Numbered from the stretch's first letter, positions 1 through 9,746 are shown. The stretch: DNA of 64,000 bases from Bacillota bacterium (GCA_021324255.1 JAJPJL010000130.1:1-64000), one strand, 5' to 3'. Numbers and translations are program-made. Notes: generated by a model from the sequence alone, not told the origin.

Positions 1-260
1 AAATTGAGGCCGGGGGACGTCCCCCAGTGCCCGAGCAATCGGGGCTTGATGTGCTCGGGGCGGAGCGGATCCCGCAAGAGCGGGTTGTCCTGCAGATAGA
101 TTTCTCCCACCGTGAGGTAGTTGGCAGCGTGCCAGTACCGATTCATCCTGTCGAGGCGCTCGGCCGATAACGGCCCGGGGACCGTCACCCCTTCTTCGCG
201 CGATTCCGGCGCACCGTCCTTGACGGCACTGGAAATGGTGGCGTCAAAGTGATACCCCAT
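1..260 (-). CDS. xfp: Phosphoketolase (XFP/D-xylulose 5-phosphate phosphoketolase family), N-terminal part only
   Basis: The minus strand from an ATG at 258-260 reads through the window edge. The 86 visible residues contain [19 protein letters not shown], followed by [15 protein letters not shown] and [11 protein letters not shown]. This is the hallmark thiamine-diphosphate N-terminal region of phosphoketolases, which split xylulose-5-P or fructose-6-P with phosphate into acetyl-phosphate plus a triose or tetrose phosphate. A strong Shine-Dalgarno (GAGGAGGGA) lies about 5 nt upstream of the ATG. It is preceded on the same strand by NDH-2 (107 bp gap), so the two may be co-transcribed. The G6PD at 2.6 kb would feed pentose phosphates to it. 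The rest of the gene (about 700 residues) lies outside the window. Confidence 0.9.
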   Translation of the reverse strand, partial: MGYHFDATISSAVKDGAPESREEGVTVPGPLSAERLDRMNRYWHAANYLTVGEIYLQDNPLLRDPLRPEHIKPRLLGHWGTSPGLN

Positions 261-367
261 GAGTCCCTCCTCGCAGGGATGAGTCGTACAGGGCACCTTG
301 AGGCTGGACGAGCCGGTGTTGATCGTCAAGGGATGGCGATTGCACCGCCCGTCATCATCGCGCGACC

Positions 368-1774
368 TCAACGGCAAGATGGCGATGACGGTTCCCGGGG
401 CGCAGCGATGCTTGCTGATTGTCCTGAACCGGCCGGTATGTCTTGGCCTTCGTGCCACCCAGGCAGCGACGTGCTTCCCGTGATCAGCTTGCCGCTCCGC
501 TCCCGCGTAAAGTAGGCCCAGGCCCATTCGCGCAGGACCATCAAGCGATTGCGGAACCCCACGAGGAGCAGAATGTGGACGAACAGCCATACCGCCCAGG
601 CGATGACGCCCGAAAGGTGCCCCCGGCCGAAATCGGCGACCGCGGCCTTTCGCCCGATGGCGGCCAGGGTCCCCTTGTTGACATACCGGAACGACACGCG
701 GGGGCGCCCTTGCACGTCACGGCAGATGTTCTCCGCGGCGGCCTTCCCTTGCTGCATCGCGACGGCCGCGAGCCCTGGAAGCGGATGTCCGTCGTCGGCA
801 AGCAACACCGCGAGATCTCCGATGATGAAGACCTCGGGATGATCGGGGAGACTCAAGTCATGCGCCACGAAGACCCGTCCGGCGCGATCGACCTTGTCGC
901 TCAGCAAAACGCCCAATGGCGATGCGGCCACACCGGTGGCCCAGAGCGTGACCGAGGATGGGAAGGACACGTCGCCGGCTCGGACGCCGTCCAGCTCGAC
1001 CCCGGTCACGAAGGTGGAGGTTCGGACCTCGACGCCCAGCTTCCGCAGTTGCTCCTCCGTCTTGCGTGAGAGGTCTTCCGGAAACGACGGCAGGACCCGC
1101 GGCCCTCCTTCGAGGAGGAAAATCCTGGCGCGCGTGGGATCAATCAGTCTAAAATCCTTCGCCAACGCCCGGCGAGCCATGTCTGCCAGGGCCCCGGCGA
1201 GCTCCACGCCGGTCGGGCCGCCGCCGACGACCACAAAATTGATGGGCTCTCGTTGCGGATCCGACGGCGCCGGCCGATGCGTGGGACGCATGAACGCGTC
1301 TCGCTCCGCCAGCTCAAAGACCAGGAGGACTCGCCGCCGGATCTCCAGCGCGTCTTCAATGGTCTTGAGGCCCGGAGCCAGCCGCTCCCACGCCGCGTGC
1401 CCAAAATACGAGTGCCGCGCGCCGGTGGCCACGATCAGATAGTCATACCCTACCTCGACGTCGGTCATCTTGACCCGGCGCGCCCCGAGATCGAATCCCG
1501 TGACCTCTCCGAGCACCACTTCGACATTCCGATGACGGTGTAGGACGGCGCGAAGGGGCGCGGCGATTTGCCCCGGGGAAAGCACGGTCGTCGCGACCTG
1601 ATACAGCAACGGTTGAAAGGTATGATGATTCGTCCGGTCGATCACGGTAATCCGGACAGGATGCCTGGCGAGGGCTTGGGCCGCAGACAGACCGCCGAAG
1701 CCGCCCCCGACAATGACAACCGTCCTCTGCTCAGCCCGCAGCGACGCGTCTCCCATCGATACGTGCGCCCTCAC
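368..1774 (-). CDS. ndh: Type II NADH:quinone oxidoreductase (NDH-2)
   Basis: A 468-residue FAD/NAD(P)-binding oxidoreductase. The N-terminal FAD dinucleotide fold is [17 protein letters not shown] (about residues 19-35) and the second, NADH-binding fold is [15 protein letters not shown] near residue 180. The family motif around [16 protein letters not shown] and the late FAD-contact ATGVAASPL and IIGDLA are present. A hydrophobic C-terminal stretch (about 390-412, [15 protein letters not shown]) fits membrane attachment. NDH-2 oxidises NADH and reduces quinone without pumping protons. It would feed the bc/caa3 chain encoded at 21.8-28 kb. The start could also be the internal Met at residue 7. 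The C-terminus extends about 30 polar residues past the usual family end. Confidence 0.88.
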   Translation of the reverse strand: MRAHVSMGDASLRAEQRTVVIVGGGFGGLSAAQALARHPVRITVIDRTNHHTFQPLLYQVATTVLSPGQIAAPLRAVLHRHRNVEVVLGEVTGFDLGARRVKMTDVEVGYDYLIVATGARHSYFGHAAWERLAPGLKTIEDALEIRRRVLLVFELAERDAFMRPTHRPAPSDPQREPINFVVVGGGPTGVELAGALADMARRALAKDFRLIDPTRARIFLLEGGPRVLPSFPEDLSRKTEEQLRKLGVEVRTSTFVTGVELDGVRAGDVSFPSSVTLWATGVAASPLGVLLSDKVDRAGRVFVAHDLSLPDHPEVFIIGDLAVLLADDGHPLPGLAAVAMQQGKAAAENICRDVQGRPRVSFRYVNKGTLAAIGRKAAVADFGRGHLSGVIAWAVWLFVHILLLVGFRNRLMVLREWAWAYFTRERSGKLITGSTSLPGWHEGQDIPAGSGQSASIAAPREPSSPSCR

Positions 1775-1906
1775 GTGCTCTTTCGGTGTGATCTCGGCGC
1801 TTCGCGTCCTCCAGATCCACCCCTCGCTCAGTTCCAGGGCCCCAGTGGGTCAGAACGATGGTCACGCGCCTGCCACGTGCCACAGTGTCGCCCGACCCGA
1901 CGACCC

Positions 1907-2056
1907 CTATCTTACTGCGGTCCAGCCGAATCCAGCCCAACGTGGCGGGTATCCCTCGGTGGCGGCGGCGACGGTCCGCCCCTGCAGCGTGAACGCCAGG
2001 ACCTTCGTGGTGCTGGTCCCGAGGTCGACGCCGACAACGACGCCGGGGCCGCTCAT
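1907..2056 (-). pseudogene. FGGY carbohydrate kinase remnant (N-terminus only)
   Basis: From an ATG at 2054-2056 the minus strand encodes 49 residues, then a TAG. VVGVDLGTSTTKVLAFTLQG is the phosphate-1 ATP-binding motif of FGGY sugar kinases (xylulokinase or gluconokinase type, normally about 500 residues). The segment after GYPP no longer matches the family and the frame closes, so more than 90% of the gene is missing. It lies next to phosphoketolase and G6PD, the expected neighbourhood for a xylulose or gluconate kinase. I infer decay by deletion. Confidence 0.65.
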
Positions 2057-2391
2057 GCCGGCTCGGGGACCGGTTAACCGCAGATTCAGAACGTGCGGCG
2101 CAGCGATCCCCACGGGGACTTTGTCCTCGATTGCCTGCTGAGCCACGATGTCACCTCCGCTGGCGGTGCCTTCAACGACGCCACCGTGTCAATCGCGTCG
2201 AGTCGGCCGTCACCGGCTCGCCGAGGGCGGCACGCTGCCGGGGGGCGCCCTCCTGATCGAGAAAATGTCACTTTCTACTGTAAAGGGCATGGCGGACTCC
2301 GTCATTGCGTCCGCGCAAAGACGGCATGCTCGCGCGATGCTAGACTGACACGGTAGATTCCCGCCGGCTCTGCCCGGCTGAGCTGCTGCGC
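2057..2391. other. Intergenic stretch between two gene remnants
   Basis: About 330 bp between the FGGY kinase remnant and the aldolase remnant. No open frame here resembles a known family and no clear promoter or hairpin is visible. The region is likely scar sequence from loss of a sugar-catabolic cluster, though it may carry the promoter for the downstream G6PD. Confidence 0.35.
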
Positions 2392-2654
2392 GGTCAGGCT
2401 TTACGCTGTATCCTGGGTCCGCCCAGAGCCGCGAGATGTACCGGCAGTTGCAAGAGGTGACCGCCGAAGCGAAACTAGCCGGCCTGGTCGTGGTGGTATG
2501 GTCGCATCCCCGCGGCTCGGGTGTGAGCCCAGCGGGGGAAACAGCGATCGATGTCGTTGCGTACGCCGCGCACATTGCGGCCCAGCTAGGAGCGCACATC
2601 ATCAAAATCAAACCCCCCGCCGCCCATCTCGGGAGACCGACGCCACGAAGATCT
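2392..2654 (+). pseudogene. Class I fructose-bisphosphate aldolase (FbaB/DhnA type) remnant, in frame with G6PD
   Basis: After an in-frame TGA at 2389-2391 the frame reads GFTLYPGSAQSREMYRQLQE, then VVVWSHPRGSGVS, DVVAYAAHIAAQLGAHIIKI and KPP. These match the middle third of archaeal-type class I aldolases (PGSA, WSYPRG and ADIIKVK motifs). The N-terminal barrel half and the C-terminal part, including the later phosphate-binding strands, are missing. The match slips frame near 2640, where another frame reads DATKIYATE, resembling the family's AKKVYE. The open frame then runs on into G6PD. I regard it as a decayed gene piece; an expressed fusion is possible but unlikely. Confidence 0.7.
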
Positions 2655-4238
2655 ATGCAACCGAGTGGAGCGGTGGCTGACCGCGGCCGGGCGGACGGCA
2701 TCGCCCGCCCCGATCCGACCGTCGTCGTCATCTTTGGCGCCGGTGGGGATCTCACGTGGCGGAAGCTGGTCCCGGCGCTCTACAAACTGTTTCTCGACGG
2801 GTGGCTGCCGAAACGCTTCGCGCTTATCGGCGTCGACCGAAAGCCGATGCGGGACGACGCGTTTCGGAAGCACCTGCTCGAGGGCGTCGACCGATTCTCT
2901 CGCCGTGGGCACGCCGTGCGAGCATCGTGGAAGGCGTTCACCGCGCACGTCTCGTTGCTCGCCGCGGACGTTGCCGATCCCCACGGCGGCTCAGCACTTG
3001 CCGGCCGGCTCAACGCGCAGGACGCCGCCTGGCAGACCAAGGCGAATCGGATCTTCTACCTCGCCACGCCGCCGGCGGCCGTCGGGACGATCGCCTGGCA
3101 CCTGAGCGCGGCCGGACTGTCCCGCGGCGATCCGCGCGCCCGGATCGTGGTGGAGAAACCCTACGGGCGGGACCTGGCCTCCGCCCGCGCCCTCACGCGC
3201 ACGCTGACCCAGGCGTTCGACGAGCGGCAGATCTACCGGATCGATCACTACCTCGGCAAGGAGACGGTCCAGAACATCCTGGCCCTGCGCTTCGCGAACG
3301 CCCTCTTCGAGCCGATCTGGAACCGGCGGTACATCGACCACGTTCAGATGAGCGTCGCCGAGGTGGTGGGGGTCGAGCACCGGGGCGGCTACTACGATCA
3401 CGCCGGGGCGCTGCGGGACATGGTGCAGAATCACCTGCTCCAGCTCCTGTGCCTAATCGCGATGGAGCCGCCCGTCTCGTTTCAGGCCGACGAGATCCGC
3501 GGCAAGAAGGTGGACGTCCTCCACGCGATCCGCCGCGTCCGCCCATCACAGGTCTCCCGGATCGCGGTCCGCGGCCAGTACGGGCCCGGCACGATCGCGG
3601 GTACGCGCGTGCCCGGCTATCGCCGCGAACCCGACGTAGCGCCGCGCTCCCGGACGGAGACGTTCGCGGCGCTCAAGTGCTTCGTGGACAACTGGCGCTG
3701 GCAGGACGTTCCGTTCTACCTACGCACGGGCAAACGCCTCCCGGCCAAGGCATCGGAGGTATGGGTTCAGTTTCGGCCTGCGCCCCATCAGCCGTTTCCC
3801 GCCTCGGCTCTGCAGCGCTCGCAGCCGAACCGTCTCGTGCTTCGGATCCAGCCGTCGGAGGGGATCCTGCTCCGGTTCCAAGCCAAGCAGCCCGGGCTGA
3901 TCATGCATCTAGATCCGGTCGACATGCGCTTCACCTACGAGCAGGCGTTCCGCGCCCCCTCCCCCGAGGCCTATGAGACGCTCCTGCTCGACGTGATGTG
4001 CGGAGATGCGACCCTCTTCATGCGAGACGATCAGGTGGACGCCGCCTGGTCGGTCGTCGCTCCCATCCTGGAGGCGTGGCAGGCGACCCGGTCGCCGGCG
4101 TTTCCCAATTATGCGGCGGGGAGCTGGGGCCCGGACGCGGCCGATGCGCTCATGGCGCGGGACGGACGCCGGTGGCTGGGCCCCACGACAGGACGGCGCG
4201 GATTTTGCGCGAAGGGAGACAAAGACGCAACAAGCTGA
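2655..4238 (+). CDS. zwf: Glucose-6-phosphate dehydrogenase, copy 1
   Basis: NADP-dependent oxidation of glucose-6-P to 6-phosphogluconolactone, the entry step of the oxidative pentose-phosphate route. The dinucleotide fold [20 protein letters not shown] opens the protein. The substrate and catalytic segment [14 protein letters not shown] contains the family RIDHYLGKE motif, and a [10 protein letters not shown] segment precedes it. The C-terminal domain ends with FPNYAAGSWGPDAADALM. The open frame extends upstream to 2436, but those residues belong to an aldolase remnant. ATG 2655 (527 residues) or GTG 2673 is a more credible start, though neither has a strong Shine-Dalgarno. A universal stress protein follows after 16 bp. 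A very similar second copy lies at 58.1 kb beside gnd. Confidence 0.9.
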   Translation: MQPSGAVADRGRADGIARPDPTVVVIFGAGGDLTWRKLVPALYKLFLDGWLPKRFALIGVDRKPMRDDAFRKHLLEGVDRFSRRGHAVRASWKAFTAHVSLLAADVADPHGGSALAGRLNAQDAAWQTKANRIFYLATPPAAVGTIAWHLSAAGLSRGDPRARIVVEKPYGRDLASARALTRTLTQAFDERQIYRIDHYLGKETVQNILALRFANALFEPIWNRRYIDHVQMSVAEVVGVEHRGGYYDHAGALRDMVQNHLLQLLCLIAMEPPVSFQADEIRGKKVDVLHAIRRVRPSQVSRIAVRGQYGPGTIAGTRVPGYRREPDVAPRSRTETFAALKCFVDNWRWQDVPFYLRTGKRLPAKASEVWVQFRPAPHQPFPASALQRSQPNRLVLRIQPSEGILLRFQAKQPGLIMHLDPVDMRFTYEQAFRAPSPEAYETLLLDVMCGDATLFMRDDQVDAAWSVVAPILEAWQATRSPAFPNYAAGSWGPDAADALMARDGRRWLGPTTGRRGFCAKGDKDATS

Positions 4239-4254
4239 TCACTCGAGGCGAGGG

Positions 4255-4725
4255 ATGGCACATCCCGAGATCCGGCTCGCCCGGATCTTGGTCCCGACCG
4301 ACTTTTCGGCCGACGCAGAGCTCGCCTATCCTTGGGCCCACTCGATGAGCCACGCGTTCAAAGCAGAAGTGATCTTCCTCCACGTCATTGATCAGGACGT
4401 CACCGCGCTGACTCCCATGAGCATGCCCCCGATGCCGTCGGCCGAGGAAGAGATCATGGAACGGGTCCGTCTGGAAGCGATGGACCTCTTGTCGCGCCTA
4501 AGCACCGAGTTCCCTCAGGCGCGCACGCTGATCCGCGACGGGGCTCCGCGGGCCATGATCGTCGACGTCGCTTCAGAAACGGATGCCCACCTCATTGTCA
4601 TGGGGACGCACGGCCGGACCGGCCTGGCCCACGCAGCCTTCGGAAGCGTCGCCGAGTACGTGATCCAGCACAGCAAGGTCCCTGTGCTCGCGATTCGCCG
4701 GGTTCACATCAAGCCGCCGCGCTGA
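4255..4725 (+). CDS. Universal stress protein (UspA family)
   Basis: A 156-residue single Usp domain. The N-terminal strand ARILVPTDFSADAELAYPWA and the ATP-binding signature MGTHGRTGLAHAAFGSVAEY (G-2x-G-9x-GS type), followed by VPVLAIR, are intact, so it probably belongs to the ATP-binding subclass. The start at ATG 4255 has GAGGCGAGGG just upstream. It follows zwf by 16 bp, suggesting joint expression under stress or energy limitation. Confidence 0.88.
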   Translation: MAHPEIRLARILVPTDFSADAELAYPWAHSMSHAFKAEVIFLHVIDQDVTALTPMSMPPMPSAEEEIMERVRLEAMDLLSRLSTEFPQARTLIRDGAPRAMIVDVASETDAHLIVMGTHGRTGLAHAAFGSVAEYVIQHSKVPVLAIRRVHIKPPR

Positions 4726-5095
4726 TTGCACGGCCTCAGGTCGCGCGCGTCGCTACCCCGAACTGCGATCACCAAATTGACGAGGGACGTCAGGCCCCCC
4801 TGCGGTGACCGCGGTGAGCCGGCCACCGTTGCGCGATCCGTCATCTGCAAGCACATACCGGACGGAATACTCAGAGCCCCAGCCGTTGGGGACACGCCAA
4901 TCATCGGGTGGGTCCAGCCAGTTTGTGCCATCAACCCAGATGCAGTAGAGGACTCGGCCAGGCGGAAGATTGTGACATTTTATACAGATGGCGTCGTTTG
5001 ACGCGGCTACACTTTTCCTGAAGTTTGATCCGGGCCAGTCACCACGCGTTCAGGATAGTCCCAGGCAGAACTCCCACGTGAGGGAGGCCGTTCTG
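4726..5095. other. Intergenic region upstream of the MEDS-Crp regulator
   Basis: About 370 bp. No recognisable family in any frame. On the minus strand a stretch around 4755-4980 looks mildly protein-like in one frame (contains WVDGTNWLDPPDDW) but has no usable start codon. A possible Shine-Dalgarno, AGGGAGG at 5081-5087, belongs to the gene starting at 5096. Promoter elements are presumably here but I could not place them. Confidence 0.35.
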
Positions 5096-6310
5096 ATGTG
5101 GCAGATGTGTTTGCGAACGCGTCTGGAGATCAGCCCCGGCGACCGCGTTTTCCTGATTTATGAGCATGCCGATGAGCTACCGGACCTCGCTGTACCGTTC
5201 ATCAAAGATGGTTTGGCGAAGAAGGAGTGCTGCGTGTATGTCGCTGACGACCCGCCAGTACGGACCACCAACGCGCTCGCCGAGAGAGGCGTGGATGTTG
5301 ACCGTGAAGCCAAGCGCGGGGCCTTGATGTTGTTGAGCCGGCCTGCGCACAGCGCCCCGCCGCCGTCTGGTGCCGCGAAGATGATGGAACGCATCCTCCG
5401 GAGCGTCCGCGCCGCCGACGGTTTTGCGGGCGTCCGGTTGGCGCTGGAATTGACCCCGGCGGGCGGGATGGAGATCGGGAACGATCTCCTTGTGCAGCAT
5501 AACTCCCTATTCGACGTCACCTGTGTTCCCGGGACCCTCACCTCCGTCTGCATGTATCGGAGAAACCGATTTCATCCCTCAACGCTCCACGATCTCGTGC
5601 ACAGCCGCACGAAGGTGGTTGCGGGCGACGACGTCTACCTGAACCTCTGCGCGTTGTTCCAAGGTCTTGATCGAGCGGGTCGAGACGTCTTATTACAATC
5701 GGCGCGCGCGCGCCGCGTACGGCGCGGAGAGTTCTTCTTCCACCAGGGGGACCGCGCGGATCATGTCTACGTGCTCACGCGCGGAATGGTGAAACTCGTC
5801 CGCACAGACCCTGAGGGCCGCAGCGTGATTCCCCACATCGCTCTACCCTCGGAGCCATTCGGACATGTAAGCATCCTTGGAGGGGAGACTCAACTTATCG
5901 CCGCCCAGGCCCTCGAGGATGCGCGGGCGCTCGTCTGGGACGCCTCGACGATTCGTCACATGATCACACGTCATCCATCCGTTTCCTCGAACGTGGTTCG
6001 TTTGATGACGGAACGAGTCGTCGAAAGCTGGAACTACGCTCACGACGTTGCAACAGAGCGATCGGATCGGCGCATCGGGCGACTCTTGCTCCAACTCGCG
6101 CAGACCGTGGGACGCACGGCCCAGACGCGTAACGCCGTCGAACTGTCGCTCTCTCACCAAGATCTGGCAGAGATGGCGAGCACCACGCAGTTTACCGTCA
6201 GCCGGGTCCTGTCCGGCTGGAAGCGCCAGAACATCGTTGACGTGGGCCGTGAGCGGATCGTCGTGCTGGATCGGCAGCGCCTCCGGGCTGCCGTCGGGGC
6301 ACGCTCGTAG
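5096..6310 (+). CDS. Transcriptional regulator: MEDS sensory domain fused to Crp/Fnr cNMP-binding and HTH domains
   Basis: A 404-residue protein. Residues about 10-175 (SPGDRVFLIYEHADELPDLA, then FIKDGLAKKECCVYVADD) match the MEDS (methanogen/methylotroph DcmR sensory) domain. Residues about 190-310 form a Crp-type cyclic-nucleotide-binding barrel (FFHQGDRADHVYVLTRGMVK), and the C-terminus is a Crp-type winged helix (LSHQDLAEMASTTQFTVSRV). The longer frame opens at 4988, but ATG 5096 has AGGGAGG eight bases upstream and is preferred. The ligand is unknown. The Fnr cysteine cluster is absent, so it is not an iron-sulfur oxygen sensor. Confidence 0.82.
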   Translation: MWQMCLRTRLEISPGDRVFLIYEHADELPDLAVPFIKDGLAKKECCVYVADDPPVRTTNALAERGVDVDREAKRGALMLLSRPAHSAPPPSGAAKMMERILRSVRAADGFAGVRLALELTPAGGMEIGNDLLVQHNSLFDVTCVPGTLTSVCMYRRNRFHPSTLHDLVHSRTKVVAGDDVYLNLCALFQGLDRAGRDVLLQSARARRVRRGEFFFHQGDRADHVYVLTRGMVKLVRTDPEGRSVIPHIALPSEPFGHVSILGGETQLIAAQALEDARALVWDASTIRHMITRHPSVSSNVVRLMTERVVESWNYAHDVATERSDRRIGRLLLQLAQTVGRTAQTRNAVELSLSHQDLAEMASTTQFTVSRVLSGWKRQNIVDVGRERIVVLDRQRLRAAVGARS

Positions 6311-6497
6311 TCGCGCGAGGCCACGGATCCGCATAGGCGCCACGCTCATGCCTCGACCGCGCACGGCTGGCACGAGACACGCGACGGCCCGCGTTCGGCT
6401 CCGTACCATGGGCGACGCACGATTGAAAGTCGGTCACGAACACGCGGGACACCGGCTTGGGGATGGACGTGGCCGACCTCGTCACTGACACAATACC

Positions 6498-6754
6498 GCG
6501 AGCAAGGCCGGGCTCAGCGTGCTGACCAAGACGCTCGCGCAGGAAGCCGCGCCGCATGGCGTGCGCGTTCTTGCCCTCGCCCCGGGGGCGATTCAGACGC
6601 CCATCAACCGGGACGTCTGGGACGATCCCAAGCGGCTCGCCAACCTGCTGAGCAAGATCCCCCTTGGCGGATGGGCCAGCCTGAGGAGATCGCCCGGATG
6701 GCGGTGGTGTCGGTCTCCGACGTCGCGAGTGCCAGCGGCGGTATGACCAAATGA
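6498..6754 (+). pseudogene. Short-chain dehydrogenase (glucose 1-dehydrogenase-like) remnant, frameshifted
   Basis: The frame starting near 6498 reads ASKAGLSVLTKTLAQEAAPH, then VRVLALAPGAIQTPINRDVW, the C-terminal half of classical SDRs of the glucose 1-dehydrogenase type. The catalytic Lys of YxxxK is in ASK, but the Tyr side and the whole NAD-binding half are gone. Near 6672 the match moves to another frame (MGQPEEIARMAVV, ending DVASASGGMTK), so there is also a frameshift. It ends at the start codon of the next gene. Confidence 0.75.
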
Positions 6755-7497
6755 CCGAACCTTCAAGGCCCATTCGGCCGGGCATCTCATACCAGCGGGA
6801 TGCGATCTGGAACGTCCGGGATCTGCGACTGTTTGAGACGCTCACGCCTCGACAGCTTCGCAAACTCACGCCGCTGTTTGAGGAACGTCACTACCGGCAG
6901 GGGGAGGTCCTGTTCACCGCCGGCGAGACGGCGGAGCGGCTCTATTTCGTCAAGGAAGGAGCCGTCAAGGTCAGCGTCAGCTCGCGCGAAGGCGACGAGC
7001 ATGTTTTGGATATTTTCAAGCCGGGGGACACCTTTGGCGAACTCTTCGTCACCGACGGTCACCAGCGAACGGCCACGGCCCAGGCGCTGTCGACCGTGGT
7101 TGTCAGGACGCTGACTGAGGACGCGTTCAAGCGTTTGATGCAGATGCTCCCGGACGTGTGTCATTATTTCGTGCGCTGCCTCGTCGAGGATCAACGACGC
7201 ACCCTCGTGCGTATGGAAGCGGTGCTGCACATGGACGCGGGGTCTCGCTTGTTGACGTTTCTGCTGGACTTGGCGGAACGTTGCGGCCGCCGGACAGACG
7301 GTTACTCAACATTGATGCCGGGCCGATTCACGCAGGAGGAGCTCGCCCGCATGGTCGGCCTCAATCGGACCACGGTGACGCTGCTTATCAATGCGTACCG
7401 CCGGAAGGGCGTCCTCGGCGGTCGACGGAACATCCTTCTGATCCATCCTGCGCGTGCACGCGCGTGGCTGCGTCGGGCTGGACTCGCGCCCGTCTAA
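6751..7497 (+). CDS. Crp/Fnr family transcriptional regulator
   Basis: 248 residues. The N-terminal cNMP-binding barrel (FTAGETAERLYFVKEGAVKV, then GDTFGELFVTDGHQRTATA) precedes a dimerisation helix and a Crp winged helix (FTQEELARMVGLNRTTVTLL). The motif GELFVT replaces the GELAL of true cAMP receptors, and the phosphate-binding Arg-Thr pair is present as QRTATA. There is no N-terminal Cys cluster. ATG 6751 overlaps the end of the SDR remnant. It converges on ftsH with a 4-bp tail overlap, so transcription of one may interfere with the other. Confidence 0.87.
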   Translation: MTEPSRPIRPGISYQRDAIWNVRDLRLFETLTPRQLRKLTPLFEERHYRQGEVLFTAGETAERLYFVKEGAVKVSVSSREGDEHVLDIFKPGDTFGELFVTDGHQRTATAQALSTVVVRTLTEDAFKRLMQMLPDVCHYFVRCLVEDQRRTLVRMEAVLHMDAGSRLLTFLLDLAERCGRRTDGYSTLMPGRFTQEELARMVGLNRTTVTLLINAYRRKGVLGGRRNILLIHPARARAWLRRAGLAPV

Positions 7498-9434
7498 TAT
7501 CCGCCGCCTTGGAGAACACAGCGGCCGCGCAGGTCCTCGCAGCGGGTTGTGGGGGCCGGCCCTGACATGGGCCTGGTGCTCGCGGTCTGCCCAAGCAGCG
7601 CCGTCAAGGCCGGCAGCGCGAGGACCTCTTCTCGGAGGAGCGCGTCCGCAATGCGATCGAGCGCCGCGCGATGCGCCCGGAGCAACTCCGCGGCATGGGC
7701 GTGGGCCTCTGAGATCAATCGGGCCGTCTCCTGATCAATCCGGTCCGCCGTGACCTCGCCGTAATTGCGCGCCATTCCAAACGGCGCCGCCGGCGCCTGA
7801 GGAAGCTCAAGAGCAAGGAGGCCCACCTCCGGACTCATCCCCCACCGTGCGACCATCTGTCGAGCAAGCGCCGTCGCCTGCCGAAGATCGTCCTCCGCTC
7901 CGGTCGTCCCCTCATGAAACACCAGCTCTTCCGCCGCGTGGCCGCCCATCAACACCACGAGTCGCGTGAACAGGTAGGTTCGCGAATAGTTGTGGTGGTC
8001 CGCAAGCGCGATCTGCTGGGTCGCGCCGAGCGAGCGCCCGCGCGGGACAATGCTGACCTTACGAATGGGATCGGCCGCGGGCGAGAGGATGGCCGCCAGC
8101 GCGTGACCGGTCTCGTGGTAGGCGACAACACGCCGTTCGTCCTCGCCCATCCTCATCCCCGTCAGCCCGCCCATGACGATCCGGTCCTGCGCGCTTCCGA
8201 AATCTTCCATGCAGACCTGGGTTGTACGCCGGTGCGCGGCGGCGATCGCGGCCTCGTTGACGAGGTTGGCGAGGTCCGCCCCTGAAAACCCGACGGTCCC
8301 GCGCGCAACCACGCCGAGGTCCACGTCCGGGGCCAGCGGAATCTGCCGGGTATGGATCCGAAGGATCGACTCCCGCCCCGAGCGGTCCGGCAGCTCCACC
8401 ATCACCTGCCGATCGAACCGGCCGGGGCGCAGCAACGCCGGATCCAGCACATCGGGCCGGTTGGTGGCGGCAAGAACGATCACGCCCTTTGTCGGTTCAA
8501 AGCCATCCAGCTCCCCGAGAAGTTGATTGAGAGTCTGCTCGCGCTCCTCATTGCCGGGAACCGCGGCCGCCCCTCGCCGACGCCCCACGGCATCGAGCTC
8601 ATCGAGGAACACGATCGCCGGGGGTGAGGCCTTGGCCCTCTCGAAAAGATCCCGCATACGCGAGGCGCCGACCCCGACGAACATCTCGACGAACTCCGTG
8701 GCGGCGGCACTGTAAAAGGCGCAGCCGGCCTCGCCGGCCACGGCACGGGCCAGGAGCGTTTTGCCGGTGCCGGGGGGACCCACCAGAAGGATCCCCTTCG
8801 GAATCCGGGCGCCGAGCACCTGAAACGGCCGTGGGTCGCGCAGGAAATCCACGATATCCTGGAGCGAATTCTTCGCTTCGTCTTCCCCGGCGACGTCTTT
8901 GAAGGTCACGCTGGTTTCTGTGTTCGTGTGGACCCGAGCGCGGCTCTTGCCAAACCCGAAGACGCTCCCTTGCTGCTGCTGCATCCGCCGCCCCAAATAG
9001 ACGAGGACGCCCACAATCAGGAGCACCGGCAGCGCGGTGATTATCACATCGACCACCCACGGGTTTCCGGAGCCGGCCGAGGTGACCGTGACGTTGTGCG
9101 CGAGAAGCATCGGCAAAAGCGAGGGGTCAGGGAACGGAGGAAGCACTGTTACAAACGCACTGTAGGATCGCTGATCCTTGGTCTTGGCCCCCGGGGGCCA
9201 GAGGATCGGGTGCTTCATGGTCCCGCTAACATGCGTTCCCGCGGTGCTGATGGCGGCGACGTTGCCGCTCTCGACCTGTTGACGGAAGACCGTATAGGGG
9301 AGGACGGCCGGTTGCGTGCCGCGATGCGCAAAGGATCCCACGATGTTGAACGCAAGCAGCGCGAGGAGCATCCACATCCACGAAGAGACCCGTGGCCTCG
9401 GGCGTCCCGCGACATCCTTCGGTCGATCACCCAA
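7494..9434 (-). CDS. ftsH: ATP-dependent zinc metalloprotease FtsH
   Basis: Membrane-anchored AAA+ protease that degrades misassembled membrane and some regulatory proteins. Two transmembrane segments (about 18-36 and 126-147) flank a periplasmic FtsH-ext domain. Walker A GPPGTGKT is at 219-226, Walker [16 protein letters not shown] near 274-288, and the SRH arginines fall in [20 protein letters not shown]. The zinc site HETGH is at 440-444 with the third ligand in EDDLRQAT about 75 residues later. Total length of 646 is typical. The annotated start is a TTG with a poor Shine-Dalgarno; a downstream ATG within TM1 would truncate the anchor, so the TTG is kept with caution. Confidence 0.92.
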   Translation of the reverse strand: MGDRPKDVAGRPRPRVSSWMWMLLALLAFNIVGSFAHRGTQPAVLPYTVFRQQVESGNVAAISTAGTHVSGTMKHPILWPPGAKTKDQRSYSAFVTVLPPFPDPSLLPMLLAHNVTVTSAGSGNPWVVDVIITALPVLLIVGVLVYLGRRMQQQQGSVFGFGKSRARVHTNTETSVTFKDVAGEDEAKNSLQDIVDFLRDPRPFQVLGARIPKGILLVGPPGTGKTLLARAVAGEAGCAFYSAAATEFVEMFVGVGASRMRDLFERAKASPPAIVFLDELDAVGRRRGAAAVPGNEEREQTLNQLLGELDGFEPTKGVIVLAATNRPDVLDPALLRPGRFDRQVMVELPDRSGRESILRIHTRQIPLAPDVDLGVVARGTVGFSGADLANLVNEAAIAAAHRRTTQVCMEDFGSAQDRIVMGGLTGMRMGEDERRVVAYHETGHALAAILSPAADPIRKVSIVPRGRSLGATQQIALADHHNYSRTYLFTRLVVLMGGHAAEELVFHEGTTGAEDDLRQATALARQMVARWGMSPEVGLLALELPQAPAAPFGMARNYGEVTADRIDQETARLISEAHAHAAELLRAHRAALDRIADALLREEVLALPALTALLGQTASTRPMSGPAPTTRCEDLRGRCVLQGGGY

Positions 9435-9653
9435 GTTTCACCGCAACGTGCACCCCGCGACCGTGGTCAAGGTTGGCTGACAGCCAGTCCGACGTCCGCA
9501 CACAACATTCCAGAGGCGCCGCGGGTGCGGTACACCCCCCGGATCATGGGTTTCATCCTCCGTGGTCAACCGTAGCATCGCCGTGGTTCGGTGTCTTTGT
9601 CCGGCCGCAATGAGAGGAGAAACGGACGCAGGGAGGATGCCGCGACGCGCAGC

Positions 9654-9746
9654 TATCCGCTCCTCATCTCCGCAGGGTGGATCCAGGCCATCGTGCTCAT
9701 GACGAGCTTTGGACTTCTCATACTGGGCCTGCTCTCGTGTCGCGGT
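9654..9746 (+). pseudogene. Possible N-terminal fragment of a nitric-oxide-reductase-like (qNor) subunit
   Basis: A single hydrophobic helix, YPLLISAGWIQAIVLMTSFG followed by LLILGLLSCR, resembles the first transmembrane helix of quinol-type NO reductase (pattern W-[IV]-Q-A-x-V-L ... G-[FL]-L-x-[LY]-R). The frame then turns into non-membrane, family-unlike sequence. No further helices with haem ligands follow. The identification rests on one helix and is weak. The rest of 9435-9919 shows no other recognisable gene. Confidence 0.25.

Noticed and set aside
4755-4980. Protein-like minus-strand frame (contains WVDGTNWLDPPDDW and GSEYSVRYVLADDG)
   Set aside because: No ATG, GTG or TTG start precedes it after the upstream stop, and no family is recognised. 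Possibly a gene remnant, but too weak to annotate.
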